A stretch of DNA of 64,000 nucleotides from Chryseobacterium sp. 36-9. Lineage in GTDB: Bacteria; Bacteroidota; Bacteroidia; Flavobacteriales; Weeksellaceae. Position 1 is the stretch's first letter; the number at the start of each line of letters is the position of its first letter. Under the pieces are notes generated by a model. That model worked only from the letters and a program-made list of their open reading frames with translations. It was not told the DNA's origin and ran no database searches. The position numbers and the translations under genes were made by a program. This document shows, piece by piece, positions 42,762 to 51,732 of this stretch. The DNA lies in contig MKVE01000024.1 in the NCBI GenBank assembly GCA_001898785.1, forward strand, positions 1-64,000, written 5' to 3'.

Positions 42762-43979
42762 ATGAAACAGAATCAAAAATCAGCAGCAATAGGTTTTATA
42801 TTTATCACACTTTTGATAGATATCACAGGTTGGGGCATCATCATTCCCGTGGTACCGAAACTGATAGAAGAACTGATCCACGCAGATATCAGCGAAGCAG
42901 CTAAATATGGTGGCTGGCTGAGTTTTGCTTATGCTTTCATACAATTTATATTCTCACCATTGGTCGGAAATCTAAGTGACAGATTCGGAAGAAGACCAAT
43001 TATCTTATTATCACTTTTCGGATTTTCCATAGATTATATTTTTTTAGCATTATCGCCTACTATCTGGTGGCTTTTTGTTGGGAGAATCATTGCCGGAATT
43101 ACAGGAGCCAGTGTTACTACAGCCAGTGCTTATATTGCGGATATCTCCACGGATAAAGATCGTGCAAAAAATTTCGGATTAATAGGAGCCGCTTTTGGGC
43201 TGGGATTTATTATTGGTCCTGTCTTAGGTGGTGTGTTGGGGCATTATGGTTCCAGAGTTCCGTTTTATGCGGCGGCAGCTTTATGTATGCTCAACTTTCT
43301 TTATGGTTATTTTATTTTACCGGAAAGTTTGTCTAAAGAAAATCGCAGAGAGTTTGACTGGAAACGTGCCAATCCTATTGGGTCATTAAAGCTGCTTAGA
43401 AAACATCCGGAGATTTCGGGATTAGTAATTTCTTTGATTTTGATTTACATTGGTGGACATGCTGTACAAAGTAACTGGAGTTTCTATACCATGTACAGAT
43501 TCAACTGGGATGAAAGAATGGTAGGTATCTCTTTGGGCGTTGTAGGACTAATGGTTGGGTTGGTTCAGGGATTGTTGATAAGGTGGATTAATCCGAAAAT
43601 CGGTGACCGTAAGAGCATCTACTATGGCCTGTTATTATACTCATTCGGAATGCTCCTATATGCATTTGCGACACAAGGCTGGATGATGTTACTGTTCACT
43701 ATCCCATACTGTTTAGGTGGAATCTGTGGACCAGCATTACAATCCATTATTACCAAAAATATCCCGTCCAATGAGCAGGGTGAATTGCAAGGCGCTTTGA
43801 CGAGTCTTATGAGTGCAACGTCTATAATTGGTCCACCAATGATGACCAATTTATTTTATTATTTTACTCACAAAGAGGCACCTTTCTTATTTCCCGGAGC
43901 GCCTTTTTTTCTTGCCTTTTTATTATTTATGGTAAGCATCTTTTTTGTTTATATCAACTTCAACAGAAAGAAAAAATAA
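42762..43979 (+). CDS. MFS transporter of the TCR/Tet type
   Basis: A 405-residue twelve-span transporter of the drug:H+ antiporter family. Signatures: [22 protein letters not shown] in TM1 (the GxxPxxP-like motif of TetA), motif A in loop 2-3 ([17 protein letters not shown]), motif B ([46 protein letters not shown]), and the second-half repeat. Similar sequences in the group are annotated as Tet-like but are not proven tetracycline pumps, so resistance should not be assumed. A near-perfect -7 box TATCTTCG lies at 42748-42755. Confidence 0.88.
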   Translation: MKQNQKSAAIGFIFITLLIDITGWGIIIPVVPKLIEELIHADISEAAKYGGWLSFAYAFIQFIFSPLVGNLSDRFGRRPIILLSLFGFSIDYIFLALSPTIWWLFVGRIIAGITGASVTTASAYIADISTDKDRAKNFGLIGAAFGLGFIIGPVLGGVLGHYGSRVPFYAAAALCMLNFLYGYFILPESLSKENRREFDWKRANPIGSLKLLRKHPEISGLVISLILIYIGGHAVQSNWSFYTMYRFNWDERMVGISLGVVGLMVGLVQGLLIRWINPKIGDRKSIYYGLLLYSFGMLLYAFATQGWMMLLFTIPYCLGGICGPALQSIITKNIPSNEQGELQGALTSLMSATSIIGPPMMTNLFYYFTHKEAPFLFPGAPFFLAFLLFMVSIFFVYINFNRKKK

Positions 43980-44120
43980 ATTTATTTAGGGAAATTATTA
44001 AGGATAGTTTTACTTTTTATATTCTAAAATCAAAAGGAATAATAATTTCTAAGCTATTTTTAAGTAAAAATTAATAAAATTCTCTCTATCAATTCTATAA
44101 ATGTTTCTTAATTTTGTCAA

Positions 44121-44444
44121 ATGGAATTGAGTATTGGAGAAATGCTGATGATTGCTCTGGCAATTGTCGTTCTGTTCGGACCGGATAAATTACCCGAGAT
44201 CGCAAGAGGTCTTGGCGAAGGAGTTCGTAAAATGCGTGGGGCAGTGGATGATATCAAAACCGAAATAATGAAGGAAGCGGACAATCCTGTTTCCGAAATC
44301 AAAAAAGAGATCGAAAAGGTGAAACAATCTGCGCAGGAATTCAATCCCTTGGCAGACAAAAAAACGGAGGCTTTTCTTAAAGAAGAGACACCCAAAATCG
44401 ACCTTTCCGAGGACGATTCTCACGAAGGTCCAGTAAGCAGATAA
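44121..44444 (+). CDS. tatA: Twin-arginine translocase subunit TatA/TatE
   Basis: A 107-residue protein with the Tat pore-subunit layout: one N-terminal membrane helix (IGEMLMIALAIVVLFGPDKLPEIARGLGEGVRKMRG) with the FG hinge, an amphipathic helix, and an acidic, unstructured tail. A TAATTTTG -7 box ends only 4 bp before the ATG, so the mRNA may be leaderless or nearly so. No tatC is in the window. A PAP2 gene starts 1 bp after its stop and is probably co-transcribed. Confidence 0.9.
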   Translation: MELSIGEMLMIALAIVVLFGPDKLPEIARGLGEGVRKMRGAVDDIKTEIMKEADNPVSEIKKEIEKVKQSAQEFNPLADKKTEAFLKEETPKIDLSEDDSHEGPVSR

Positions 44445-44445
44445 T

Positions 44446-45000
44446 ATGAACTGGCTCATTGAAAAGGACCAGGAATTATTATTATTCCTGAATAGATTAG
44501 GAGACTCAGCTTTCGATCCTTTTTGGCTTCTGATGACAAGCAAATGGTTCTGGATACCGTTTTATGCTATATTGCTTTATCTTCTTTACAAAAGTTTTCC
44601 GTTAAAAAAATTAATTTTTGTCATTATACTCATCGCAATTGGAATTACAATTTCCGATCAGCTGGCTGGTATTTTCAAATACGGTGTTGGCAGGCTAAGA
44701 CCCTGTCATAATGATCTGTTGATGGCAAAGATGCGGTTGGTAACCTGCGGAGGACAATTCGGATTCTACTCCTCACATTCTTCAAATTCTTTTTTTCTGG
44801 TCAGTTTTTTATCGATTCTGATTGGTGAAAAATATAGAATACTTCCTTATATCTTACTTTTCTGGGCACTTTTGGTTTCATATAGCAGGATCTATTTAGG
44901 AGTTCATTTTCCTTTAGATGTTGTATATGGAGCGGCTGTTGGATTTTTTTTAGGGGGTGTTTTTGCCAATCTTGCAAAAAAAATTATCGCAAAAAAGTAA
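44446..45000 (+). CDS. PAP2-family membrane phosphatase
   Basis: A 184-residue membrane protein of the type 2 phosphatidic acid phosphatase family, which removes phosphate from lipid substrates such as PGP or undecaprenyl pyrophosphate. The three motifs are present: KYGVGRLRPCH (KxxxxxxRP), FYSSHSSNSFF (PSGH-like, here SSHSSN) and SRIYLGVHFPLDVVYGA (SRxxxxxHxxxD). Five or six membrane spans are visible. It directly follows tatA. Confidence 0.9.
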   Translation: MNWLIEKDQELLLFLNRLGDSAFDPFWLLMTSKWFWIPFYAILLYLLYKSFPLKKLIFVIILIAIGITISDQLAGIFKYGVGRLRPCHNDLLMAKMRLVTCGGQFGFYSSHSSNSFFLVSFLSILIGEKYRILPYILLFWALLVSYSRIYLGVHFPLDVVYGAAVGFFLGGVFANLAKKIIAKK

Positions 45001-45010
45001 ATTTTTTTTT

Positions 45011-45091
45011 TAGGAGCTTAATCCCGCTATCCACTATATCTTTTTAAGCAAAAAAATAAAAAGGATGCCGTTACTATCGGGGCTAGTTAGC
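45011..45091. repeat. Dispersed intergenic palindromic repeat, copy A2
   Basis: TAGGAGCTTAATCCCGCTATCC, ACTATATCTTTTT ... AAAAAGGATGCCG, ATCGGGGCTAG. It is the most compact copy: the two arms AGC...CCCGCTATCC and GGATGCCG...GGGGCT pair imperfectly around an A-rich loop. It lies between the convergent PAP2 and rlmH genes. Confidence 0.75.
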
Positions 45092-45159
45092 AATTCGGAA
45101 GCCTTTTGAAAGTTTAAACCTAACAACAATCAACAACTGTTATAAGATAAAACTCAATT

Positions 45160-45633
45160 TTAATCATTATGATAAGGTTTTCCCTGCAAAATAGTTGCTG
45201 CCCGATAAATTTGTTCCACGAAAAACAGCCGAATCATCTGATGTGTAAAAGTCATTTTTGACAGAGATACTTTTTCATTAGCACGCTGATAGATCTCCTC
45301 AGAAAAACCATAAGCTCCGCCAATAAGTATGTTTACCTTTTTTACTGAATTTCCAAGCCAGAAATCAATTTTTCCGGCAAACTCGCGGCTGGTAAATTGT
45401 TTACCTTTTTCATCCAGCAGAATGACCAGATCAGAAGAGTCTATTTGGTTCTGAAACAGCTTGGCTTCTTCTTTTTTCAGTTGATCAGGATTCAGGTTTC
45501 TGGCGTTTTTCACATCCGGAATTTCCAGAAGTTCAAAGTTCCAGTGTTTTGGGATTCTTGGCAGGTAATAGCTGATAAGAGAAACAATTTCTTTATCATC
45601 CGTTTTCCCGATGCAGATCAAATTAATACGCAT
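45160..45633 (-). CDS. rlmH: 23S rRNA (pseudouridine1915-N3)-methyltransferase RlmH
   Basis: A 157-residue SPOUT-class methyltransferase acting on helix 69 of 23S rRNA after pseudouridylation. It starts MRINLICIGKTDDKE. The middle has LVILLDEKGKQFTSREFA, and the C-terminal knot contains VNILIGGAYGFSEEIYQRANEKVSLSKMTFTHQMIRLFFVEQIYRA with the end GKPYHND (the conserved PYHxx). The length is exactly that of the family. Confidence 0.96.
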   Translation of the reverse strand: MRINLICIGKTDDKEIVSLISYYLPRIPKHWNFELLEIPDVKNARNLNPDQLKKEEAKLFQNQIDSSDLVILLDEKGKQFTSREFAGKIDFWLGNSVKKVNILIGGAYGFSEEIYQRANEKVSLSKMTFTHQMIRLFFVEQIYRAATILQGKPYHND

Positions 45634-45663
45634 TTAGTATATTTGTGAGGCAAAGATAAATGA

Positions 45664-46605
45664 ATGGCAAAAAAAATACGACGTTTTTTCCTTAAAATCC
45701 AAAACTTTTTCGACGGAATTCATATTCCGGTTTTAGGAATTTCTCTGTGGAAAATGTTCGGGATTTATTGCAATGCGATTTTCAAAAATCCATTAGGACG
45801 GCAGGCTGCTAGTATTTCATGGAATTTTTTTCTCAGCCTTTTTCCGATGATTCTGTTTCTCTTGTCGGTTTTGCCTTATATGCCGCATTATGATAAACTT
45901 CAGTTTTATATTTTCGAAGTTCTGATGCCAAGAATTTTCCCTTCGCATATGCAAAGTGATGTGACAAACTATATCCAGGGTAATATTATTCCTAACATGA
46001 AGTCGATAAGTAATTTAACAATCTTATTGTCTTTTGTATTCGCTACTAACGGTTGTTTTACGCTGATTAACGGATTCAACAGGAATACAGAATTACAGAG
46101 AGGCTTTGTGAAAGAATATGCTTTGGCAATGCTTGTAACAATCAGCTTTCTGACATTGGTTTTTCTTTCTATTTTCGGGATCTATTACAGCGAAGTTGTT
46201 CTGAAGCTTTTTACACCAACATATGATATCAGCTGGTTTACTAAAAACATGACCAAAATTATCGGTTTCATATCGTTTCCATTGTTTTATTTTATTTTGC
46301 TGACACTTTTTTACTGGGTGGGCTGTCTCAAAATTACAAGACTAAGAGAAGCTTATCCGGGCGCTGTTCTTACAACGGTTTTATTTGTTTTACTGACTTA
46401 CTTTTTCGCTATTTATGTGGCTAATATTGCAAGATACAATGTCCTGTACGGTTCCATTGGTTCCATTATTTTGGTAATGGTTTGGGTCAATGTAAACGTG
46501 TTTCTGGTATTGATGGGTAATGAACTGAACCTGGCGATCAAAAAAGTTAAATTGGAGAAATTGGTTCGTGAAGAAATGAATTCTACAGAAATGATTGAAT
46601 CCTAA
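45664..46605 (+). CDS. YihY/BrkB-family membrane protein
   Basis: A 313-residue protein with six membrane spans. Family landmarks: RQAASISWNFFLSLFPMILFLLSVLPYM near residue 45, then TILLSFVFATNGCFTLINGFNRNTELQRGF, and the C-terminal YGSIGSIILVMVWVNVNVFLVLMGNELNLA, the typical signature. Older annotation as ribonuclease BN is wrong for this family. Function is unknown; it may be an inner-membrane transporter. It converges with nhaA, overlapping by 4 bp. Confidence 0.88.
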   Translation: MAKKIRRFFLKIQNFFDGIHIPVLGISLWKMFGIYCNAIFKNPLGRQAASISWNFFLSLFPMILFLLSVLPYMPHYDKLQFYIFEVLMPRIFPSHMQSDVTNYIQGNIIPNMKSISNLTILLSFVFATNGCFTLINGFNRNTELQRGFVKEYALAMLVTISFLTLVFLSIFGIYYSEVVLKLFTPTYDISWFTKNMTKIIGFISFPLFYFILLTLFYWVGCLKITRLREAYPGAVLTTVLFVLLTYFFAIYVANIARYNVLYGSIGSIILVMVWVNVNVFLVLMGNELNLAIKKVKLEKLVREEMNSTEMIES

Positions 46606-47756
46606 TTTTTCTTCATTTTTAAAATCAAATAACCGGTAAGCCCGGACAAAACAGACGCAAACAGAATACTGATTTTAGAGAGATTCTGGATTGCGGTCTC
46701 ATTTGGGAAAGCTAAAAGCGATACAAAAATCGACATTGTGAAACCGATTCCGGCCAGGAACCCAACGCCGATCATTTCTTTCCAGGCAGATAAAGCAGGC
46801 ATTTTTCCCCATTTCAATTTTATAGCTAAAAAGGAAAACAAATTGATACCTAAAACTTTTCCTGCAAATAATCCGAAGATAATTCCCAAACTCAATGGGC
46901 TGATAAAATGACTGAATATTCCGGACTGAAAAGTAATATTAGTATTTGCTAAAGCGAATACTGGCATGATTAAAAAGCTGACAGGAATGTGAAGTTTTTG
47001 TTCTAATTTTTCTAATGGCGAAATCTCGGTTGTAGAAACATTGGTAGGAATTGTAAAAGCTAGGATAACGCCCGCAATTGTTGCATGAATTCCGGAATGA
47101 TGCATAAAATACCATAGGAATAATCCCGGAATAATGTAAAAGAGGATCTTTGTAATCCCAATTCTATTGAGAATAATTAACAAAGCAGTTATTCCGCCGC
47201 AAATTCCCAAAGAAATCCAATCTATCGAGTCCGTATAGAACAATGCAATAACGATAATTGCCCCCAGATCATCAACGATTGCCAGAGCACTCAGGAAGAT
47301 TTTCAAAGAATTAGGAACACTCTTTCCAAGCAGAGAAATAATAGCAAGCGAAAACGCGATATCAGTCGCCATTGGAATTGCCCAGCCATTTTTATAACCG
47401 GTATTATGATTGAATGCAACATAAATCAAAGCCGGAATCACCATCCCGCCAACAGCTGCGAAAATCGGCAAGCTTGCTTTTCTGATATCAGACAATTCGC
47501 CTTCGAGTAATTCCCGTTTGATCTCCAGACCAACCAAAAGGAAGAAAATGGCCATTAGTCCGTCATTGATCCAAACGGAAACCGAATAATCCAAATGAAA
47601 TACTTCTGTTCCTATTTTCGAATCCAGAAGATTTTGAAATGCTTCTGCTGGTGACGTGTTAGCAATAATTAATGATACTATCACACAGACGATCAATAAT
47701 ACACCGGAACTTTTGCTGCTATGGAAAAATTGCTGAAAATACTTTGATAAAACCAT
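46602..47756 (-). CDS. nhaA: Na+/H+ antiporter NhaA
   Basis: A 384-residue inner-membrane antiporter that expels sodium at alkaline pH in exchange for two protons. Signatures: INDGLMAIFFLLVGLEIKRELLEGELSDIRKA, MATDIAFSLAIISLLG and the Asp pair in ALAIVDDLGAIIVIALFYT (the sodium-binding aspartates). C-terminal GVGFLAGIGFTMSIFVSLLAF is also typical. Its ATG overlaps the relA/spoT stop by one base (TAATG), so the two are translationally coupled, which links salt homeostasis and stringent response genes physically. Confidence 0.94.
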   Translation of the reverse strand: MVLSKYFQQFFHSSKSSGVLLIVCVIVSLIIANTSPAEAFQNLLDSKIGTEVFHLDYSVSVWINDGLMAIFFLLVGLEIKRELLEGELSDIRKASLPIFAAVGGMVIPALIYVAFNHNTGYKNGWAIPMATDIAFSLAIISLLGKSVPNSLKIFLSALAIVDDLGAIIVIALFYTDSIDWISLGICGGITALLIILNRIGITKILFYIIPGLFLWYFMHHSGIHATIAGVILAFTIPTNVSTTEISPLEKLEQKLHIPVSFLIMPVFALANTNITFQSGIFSHFISPLSLGIIFGLFAGKVLGINLFSFLAIKLKWGKMPALSAWKEMIGVGFLAGIGFTMSIFVSLLAFPNETAIQNLSKISILFASVLSGLTGYLILKMKKN

Positions 47757-49957
47757 TACATTCTCTTCACTTTAGAAACGCCATTAATTGCCTTCAGCTG
47801 CTTGAATGTTTCCTCAAGCTGACTTCTGTTTTTAACTTCAAGATTGATGTTTCCTGTAAAAATGCCGTCGTTGGAAGCAATGCTCATACTCTTCATGTCC
47901 ATATTCATATTGTTACTGATAACCGCCGTGATGTCGTTGATCATTCCCATTCTGTCAAGACCTTCGATCTCGATTTTGATTCTGTTTTTGAAACTTTCAG
48001 CATTGACCCATTTGGCCTGCAGAACACGATAATCATAATTAGCTCTCAGGTTGATTGCGTTGGGGCAGTTGTCGTTATGAACTTTGATGCCGTCAGAAAT
48101 CGTAATAAATCCGAAAATCTTATCACCAGGAATTACGGTGCAGCATTTAGCAAAACTATAATTCAGTTTTTCTTCATCTTTTCCGAAAACAATCATATCC
48201 AAATTGGAGTCGACTTTTTCGACATATTCCTCTTTGTTGGATGATTTTCGGAAACGGTTGAAAATATTGCTGAGAATACTTTTTTTGTCAGAATATCTTT
48301 TGATATCACCAATATCGAATGTTCCGTTCTGAAATCCTAGAAATAGATCCTGGGAAGTTTTCAGATTCAGGAATTTTTGCAAACCATTGATTTCGTCATC
48401 ATTGAAATTCAATTTGGCGTGGCGCATTTTTCTTTGCAGAATTTCCTTTCCTTCTGCTGTATGCTGATTTTTTTCCGAATTAAGGATATTCTTAATTTTA
48501 GATTTGGCTTTGGAAGTGACTACAAACTCCAGCCAGTCAGCTTTTGGTTTTTGGTTCTGTGACGAAAGAATATCAATCTGATCACCATTCTGAAGCACAT
48601 AACTGATCGGAACCAATTTTCCATTGATTTTCGCACCCAAACATTTCATTCCAAGATCTGTATGCACAGAGAATGCAAAATCCAATGCAGTTGCGCCGGT
48701 TGGTAATATTTTGATTTCACCTTTTGGCGTGAAGACAAAAACTTCTTTGGAGTAGAGATTCAGTTTGATATTATCAAGAAGTTCTGATGTAGAGAGGTTT
48801 TGCTGTTGTTCCAAAACTTCCCGTATCTCTGTAACCCAGTTTTCAAATCGCTGATCGTCACTGTTTTTGCGGTAACCTTCTTTGTATTTATAATGGGCAG
48901 CAACACCTTTTTCTGCGATGTCATCCATCCTTTCCGACCGAATCTGAACTTCGATCCATTTTTTATCAGGACCCATTACAGTAAGGTGCAAACTTTCGTA
49001 GCCAGTAGATCTCGGTTGAGAAATCCAGTCGCGCATTCGGGAAGGATTACTTTGATAAAGGTCGGTGACGATAGAATAGATCTTCCAGGCAAGGAATTTC
49101 TCATTTCTCGGATCGGATTTATAAATGATTCTGATGGCGTAATTATCAAAAACTTCCTCAAAGGTCACATTCTGTTTCTGCATTTTACGATAAATGGAAC
49201 TGATGGCTTTCGCACGGCCTTTTATGGTAAAATTGAGTCCTTCTTCTTTCAGTTGTTCAGAAACTTCTTTGGTAAATTCCTCAACATATTTTTCGCGGCC
49301 TTCTTTGGCGATTTCCAATTTACCAACAATCTCATTATAGATATCAGGATTGTTATATTTCAATGAGAGGTCTTCCAGCTCGGATTTGATATTATAAAGT
49401 CCAAATCTGTGAGCCAAAGGAGCATAGATGTAAGCGGTTTCTGCAGCAATTTTTTTCTGCTTTACAGGATGCATACTTTCCAGCGTTCTCATGTTATGCA
49501 GGCGATCTGCGATCTTGATGAGAATCACCCGGAAATCTTCAGAAAGTGTCAGCAACAATTTTCTGTAATTTTCAGACTGAACCGATATGTTCTGCTGGTT
49601 CATCACAGAGATTTTTGTCAAACCGTTAACGATATCCGCAATATTTTTCCCAAAGATTTTTTTAAGATCTTCATACGTGTATTCGGAATCTTCGATCACA
49701 TCGTGGAGTAGTGCGCAGGCAATGCTGGTTGCGCCTAAACCAATCTCGTTGGCCACAATTTTTGCAACCTCTATCGGATGGTAGATGTATGGTTCTCCAG
49801 TTTTTCTGCGTTGATCTTTGTGAGCATCCAGAGCAATATCAAAAGCCTTTCTGATAAGCTTGTTCTGCTCCTCATCCAAAGTACGGTATGTGTTGGAAAT
49901 AAGGTCTTTATATCTCGCAAGGATTTCCTTGTTTTCTTTCTCTAAATCGTAAATCAT
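47756..49957 (-). CDS. relA: Bifunctional (p)ppGpp synthetase/hydrolase (Rel/SpoT family)
   Basis: A 733-residue long RSH protein. Domains in order: HD hydrolase (HPIEVAKIVANEIGLG, ALLHDVIEDSEYTYEDL with the HD pair, VILIKIADRLHNMRTL), synthetase (NYAIRIIYKSD, SQPRSTGYESLHLTVMG, EVQIRSERMDDIAEKGVAAHY), TGS (VFVFTPKGEIKILPTGATALDFAF), a ZFD-like segment (FAKCCTVIPGDKIFGF ... VHNDNCPNA) and ACT at the end. Both hydrolase and synthetase motifs look intact, so it should be bifunctional. I chose MIYDLEKENKEIL at 49957; the longer frame (50008) adds a hydrophobic, unlikely extension. Confidence 0.95.
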   Translation of the reverse strand: MIYDLEKENKEILARYKDLISNTYRTLDEEQNKLIRKAFDIALDAHKDQRRKTGEPYIYHPIEVAKIVANEIGLGATSIACALLHDVIEDSEYTYEDLKKIFGKNIADIVNGLTKISVMNQQNISVQSENYRKLLLTLSEDFRVILIKIADRLHNMRTLESMHPVKQKKIAAETAYIYAPLAHRFGLYNIKSELEDLSLKYNNPDIYNEIVGKLEIAKEGREKYVEEFTKEVSEQLKEEGLNFTIKGRAKAISSIYRKMQKQNVTFEEVFDNYAIRIIYKSDPRNEKFLAWKIYSIVTDLYQSNPSRMRDWISQPRSTGYESLHLTVMGPDKKWIEVQIRSERMDDIAEKGVAAHYKYKEGYRKNSDDQRFENWVTEIREVLEQQQNLSTSELLDNIKLNLYSKEVFVFTPKGEIKILPTGATALDFAFSVHTDLGMKCLGAKINGKLVPISYVLQNGDQIDILSSQNQKPKADWLEFVVTSKAKSKIKNILNSEKNQHTAEGKEILQRKMRHAKLNFNDDEINGLQKFLNLKTSQDLFLGFQNGTFDIGDIKRYSDKKSILSNIFNRFRKSSNKEEYVEKVDSNLDMIVFGKDEEKLNYSFAKCCTVIPGDKIFGFITISDGIKVHNDNCPNAINLRANYDYRVLQAKWVNAESFKNRIKIEIEGLDRMGMINDITAVISNNMNMDMKSMSIASNDGIFTGNINLEVKNRSQLEETFKQLKAINGVSKVKRM

Positions 49958-50010
49958 ATAAAATGTAAACTCACAAACGAATATAAGAAATTTAATACAG
50001 ATTATCAAGC

Positions 50011-50018
50011 TATCTTTG
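50011..50018 (+). promoter_or_regulatory. -7 box of the vanZ-like gene
   Basis: Perfect TATCTTTG. Its last base is the G of a GTG that could otherwise be read as the start codon (50018), so translation must begin at the ATG at 50051 instead. Confidence 0.6.
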
Positions 50019-50050
50019 TGCCAGATTTTTCTAATAAGCTGATTTTGAAA

Positions 50051-50491
50051 ATGGAAAATTACTGGCTTTTATTCCGGAAAGTTTGCAGCGTTTTGATGCC
50101 GCTTTACATTCTTTTTTTGCTTTATCTGATGTTTTTCGGATTTGGCAGAAGCCAGTATGATATTAATATTGTAAGGATGATTCCTATGTTTTCAACAGCT
50201 GGTTTTGTTGAGCAGACGATTCTTTGGAAAACAATTATCATTAATATCCTCGGTAATATCCTGATGTTTGTTCCGTTTGGGTTTTTAGGAATTATATTTC
50301 CGAAACTTAATGATTTCAAAAACCTGATTATTCATTTTCTTTCAGCAATTACCATTGTGGAAAGCCTTCAGTATTTCACAAGACTAGGCGTTTTCGATAT
50401 TGATGATATTATTCTGAATACAATTGGTATGGCAACAGGATTCTGGATATATCAATGGTTGAACAGAAGGTTTATTGGTAAGGATTCTTAG
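50051..50491 (+). CDS. VanZ-family membrane protein
   Basis: A protein of about 146 residues with four membrane spans. Family features: the middle ILGNILMFVPFGFLGIIFPKL, then the charged ITIVESLQYFTRLGVFDIDDIILNTIGMATGFWIYQWL, which is the conserved VanZ core (E...Q and DIDDIxLN). The namesake gives low teicoplanin resistance in Enterococcus, but most family members have no known role. It overlaps the convergent GNAT gene by 20 bp. Confidence 0.85.
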   Translation: MENYWLLFRKVCSVLMPLYILFLLYLMFFGFGRSQYDINIVRMIPMFSTAGFVEQTILWKTIIINILGNILMFVPFGFLGIIFPKLNDFKNLIIHFLSAITIVESLQYFTRLGVFDIDDIILNTIGMATGFWIYQWLNRRFIGKDS

Positions 50492-50903
50492 TATGAACTT
50501 CCATCCATCTTGCCGGATCTTTGATATTATTCCAACCAAATTTTTTATAAAGTTCGTGCGCATCAGCAGTTAAAAGAATCCACCTTCTCAAACCTTGTAA
50601 TTCCGGATGATTCATAATGTTTTCCAATAATAATTTTGACAGACCAAGTCCACGATAGTCATTCAAAATAAAAACATCGCCCAAATAAGCAATTGTCGTA
50701 AAATCTGTAATCACTTTTGCAAATCCAACCTGCTTGTCTTTGTAAAACACACCGAAACAGAAAGCATTGGCAACCGATTTTTCGACAATATCTCTCGGAA
50801 TTCCTTTTGCCCAATAGGATTCTTCTGACAGATATTGATGAATTATATCAATATCCATTTTGGATTTGTCGGTAGAGATATAAAAGTCTTGCTGGTTATA
50901 CAT
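50472..50903 (-). CDS. GNAT-family N-acetyltransferase
   Basis: A 143-residue acetyl-CoA-dependent acetyltransferase. The GNAT fold is readable: FGVFYKDKQVGFAKVITDFTTIAYLGDVFILNDYRGLGLSKLLLENIM, with the R/QxxGxG/A acetyl-CoA loop as YRGLGLS, followed by WILLTADAHELYKKFGW. The acceptor is unknown. It starts 3 bp after the stop of proC, on the same strand, so the two may share a transcript. Confidence 0.88.
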   Translation of the reverse strand: MYNQQDFYISTDKSKMDIDIIHQYLSEESYWAKGIPRDIVEKSVANAFCFGVFYKDKQVGFAKVITDFTTIAYLGDVFILNDYRGLGLSKLLLENIMNHPELQGLRRWILLTADAHELYKKFGWNNIKDPARWMEVHTKNPYQ

Positions 50904-50905
50904 TG

Positions 50906-51709
50906 TTATGAATTTAATTCTTTGGCTCTGTTTTCTGCGGCTAAAATTCCGTTTTTGAGAATAGATTTCAATTGATTTTCTTCGAAAGTTTTAAGGGCGG
51001 CTTCTGTTGTTCCGCCTTTTGAAGCGACATCTTTTATGAGTTCTTCCAAAGATTTATCAGAATTATTAATAAGATGATAAGCGCCCAGCATTGTCTGCTT
51101 GACGAATAATTTCGAAAGGTTTTCATCGATTCCCATTTCCGTTCCGGCTTTTATCATTGCATCGATGATGTAATAGAAATAAGCTGGCCCGCTTCCGGAA
51201 AGAGCTGTTACGCCATTCAGAAGACTTTCGTCTTCCAGATAAACAGAACGTCCTGTGGAGTTTAATAATCGTTCAACGTTCATCAATTCGGAGAAAGAAA
51301 TTCCTTCTGCAGCAGTATAACCTGTGATTCCCATTCCGAGAAGAGTGGGCGAATTGGGCATTGCTCTTACGACGGATTGATGGTTGAGCAGTTTCTGGAT
51401 TTTTTCAATCGAGATCCCTGCCATTATTGATAAAACCATTGATTTTTCGGGTATATTGAAAGATAAATTTTCTGCGACATAACTAAAATCCTGAGGTTTC
51501 ACAGCAATAATAATCAAGTCTGCTTCTAGATTTTCAACTTCATCAAAAGACGAAATTTCAGAATTCGGAAAAATCGATTTTATTTTCTCCTTTTTATTTT
51601 GATTTCTTGTAATCAGATGCAGGTTCTGAGGTTTTATCAGTTCATATTTCAAAAATGATCTGGAAAATGATAAACCCATATTTCCTGCTCCTAAAACTGC
51701 AATTTTCAT
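50906..51709 (-). CDS. proC: Pyrroline-5-carboxylate reductase
   Basis: A 267-residue NAD(P)H enzyme that makes proline from pyrroline-5-carboxylate. It starts MKIAVLGAGNMGLSFSRSF (Rossmann motif). Further motifs are LIIIAVKPQDF, VVRAMPNSPTLLGMGITGY and the C-terminal signature LLNGVTALSGSGPAYFYYIIDAMIKAGTEMGID with VASKGGTTEAALKTFEE. Length and motifs are complete. Confidence 0.96.
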   Translation of the reverse strand: MKIAVLGAGNMGLSFSRSFLKYELIKPQNLHLITRNQNKKEKIKSIFPNSEISSFDEVENLEADLIIIAVKPQDFSYVAENLSFNIPEKSMVLSIMAGISIEKIQKLLNHQSVVRAMPNSPTLLGMGITGYTAAEGISFSELMNVERLLNSTGRSVYLEDESLLNGVTALSGSGPAYFYYIIDAMIKAGTEMGIDENLSKLFVKQTMLGAYHLINNSDKSLEELIKDVASKGGTTEAALKTFEENQLKSILKNGILAAENRAKELNS

Positions 51710-51732
51710 TGGTGTTTTTTAGGTTTTAAATT

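Noticed and set aside
42605-42904. Reading frame of 99 codons before the MFS gene
   Set aside because: It runs through palindromic repeat B3 and then out of frame into the MFS gene; it has no recognisable protein features.
42762-43979. Tetracycline resistance pump
   Set aside because: The protein belongs to the Tet-like transporter group, but relatives include many chromosomal transporters of unknown substrate; there is no tetR partner or mobile context.
45664-46605. Ribonuclease BN
   Set aside because: This is an old misannotation of the YihY/BrkB family, and the sequence is a polytopic membrane protein without nuclease motifs.
50018-50050. GTG start giving a longer VanZ-like protein
   Set aside because: The GTG overlaps the -7 box TATCTTTG, so it would not be transcribed as part of the mRNA.
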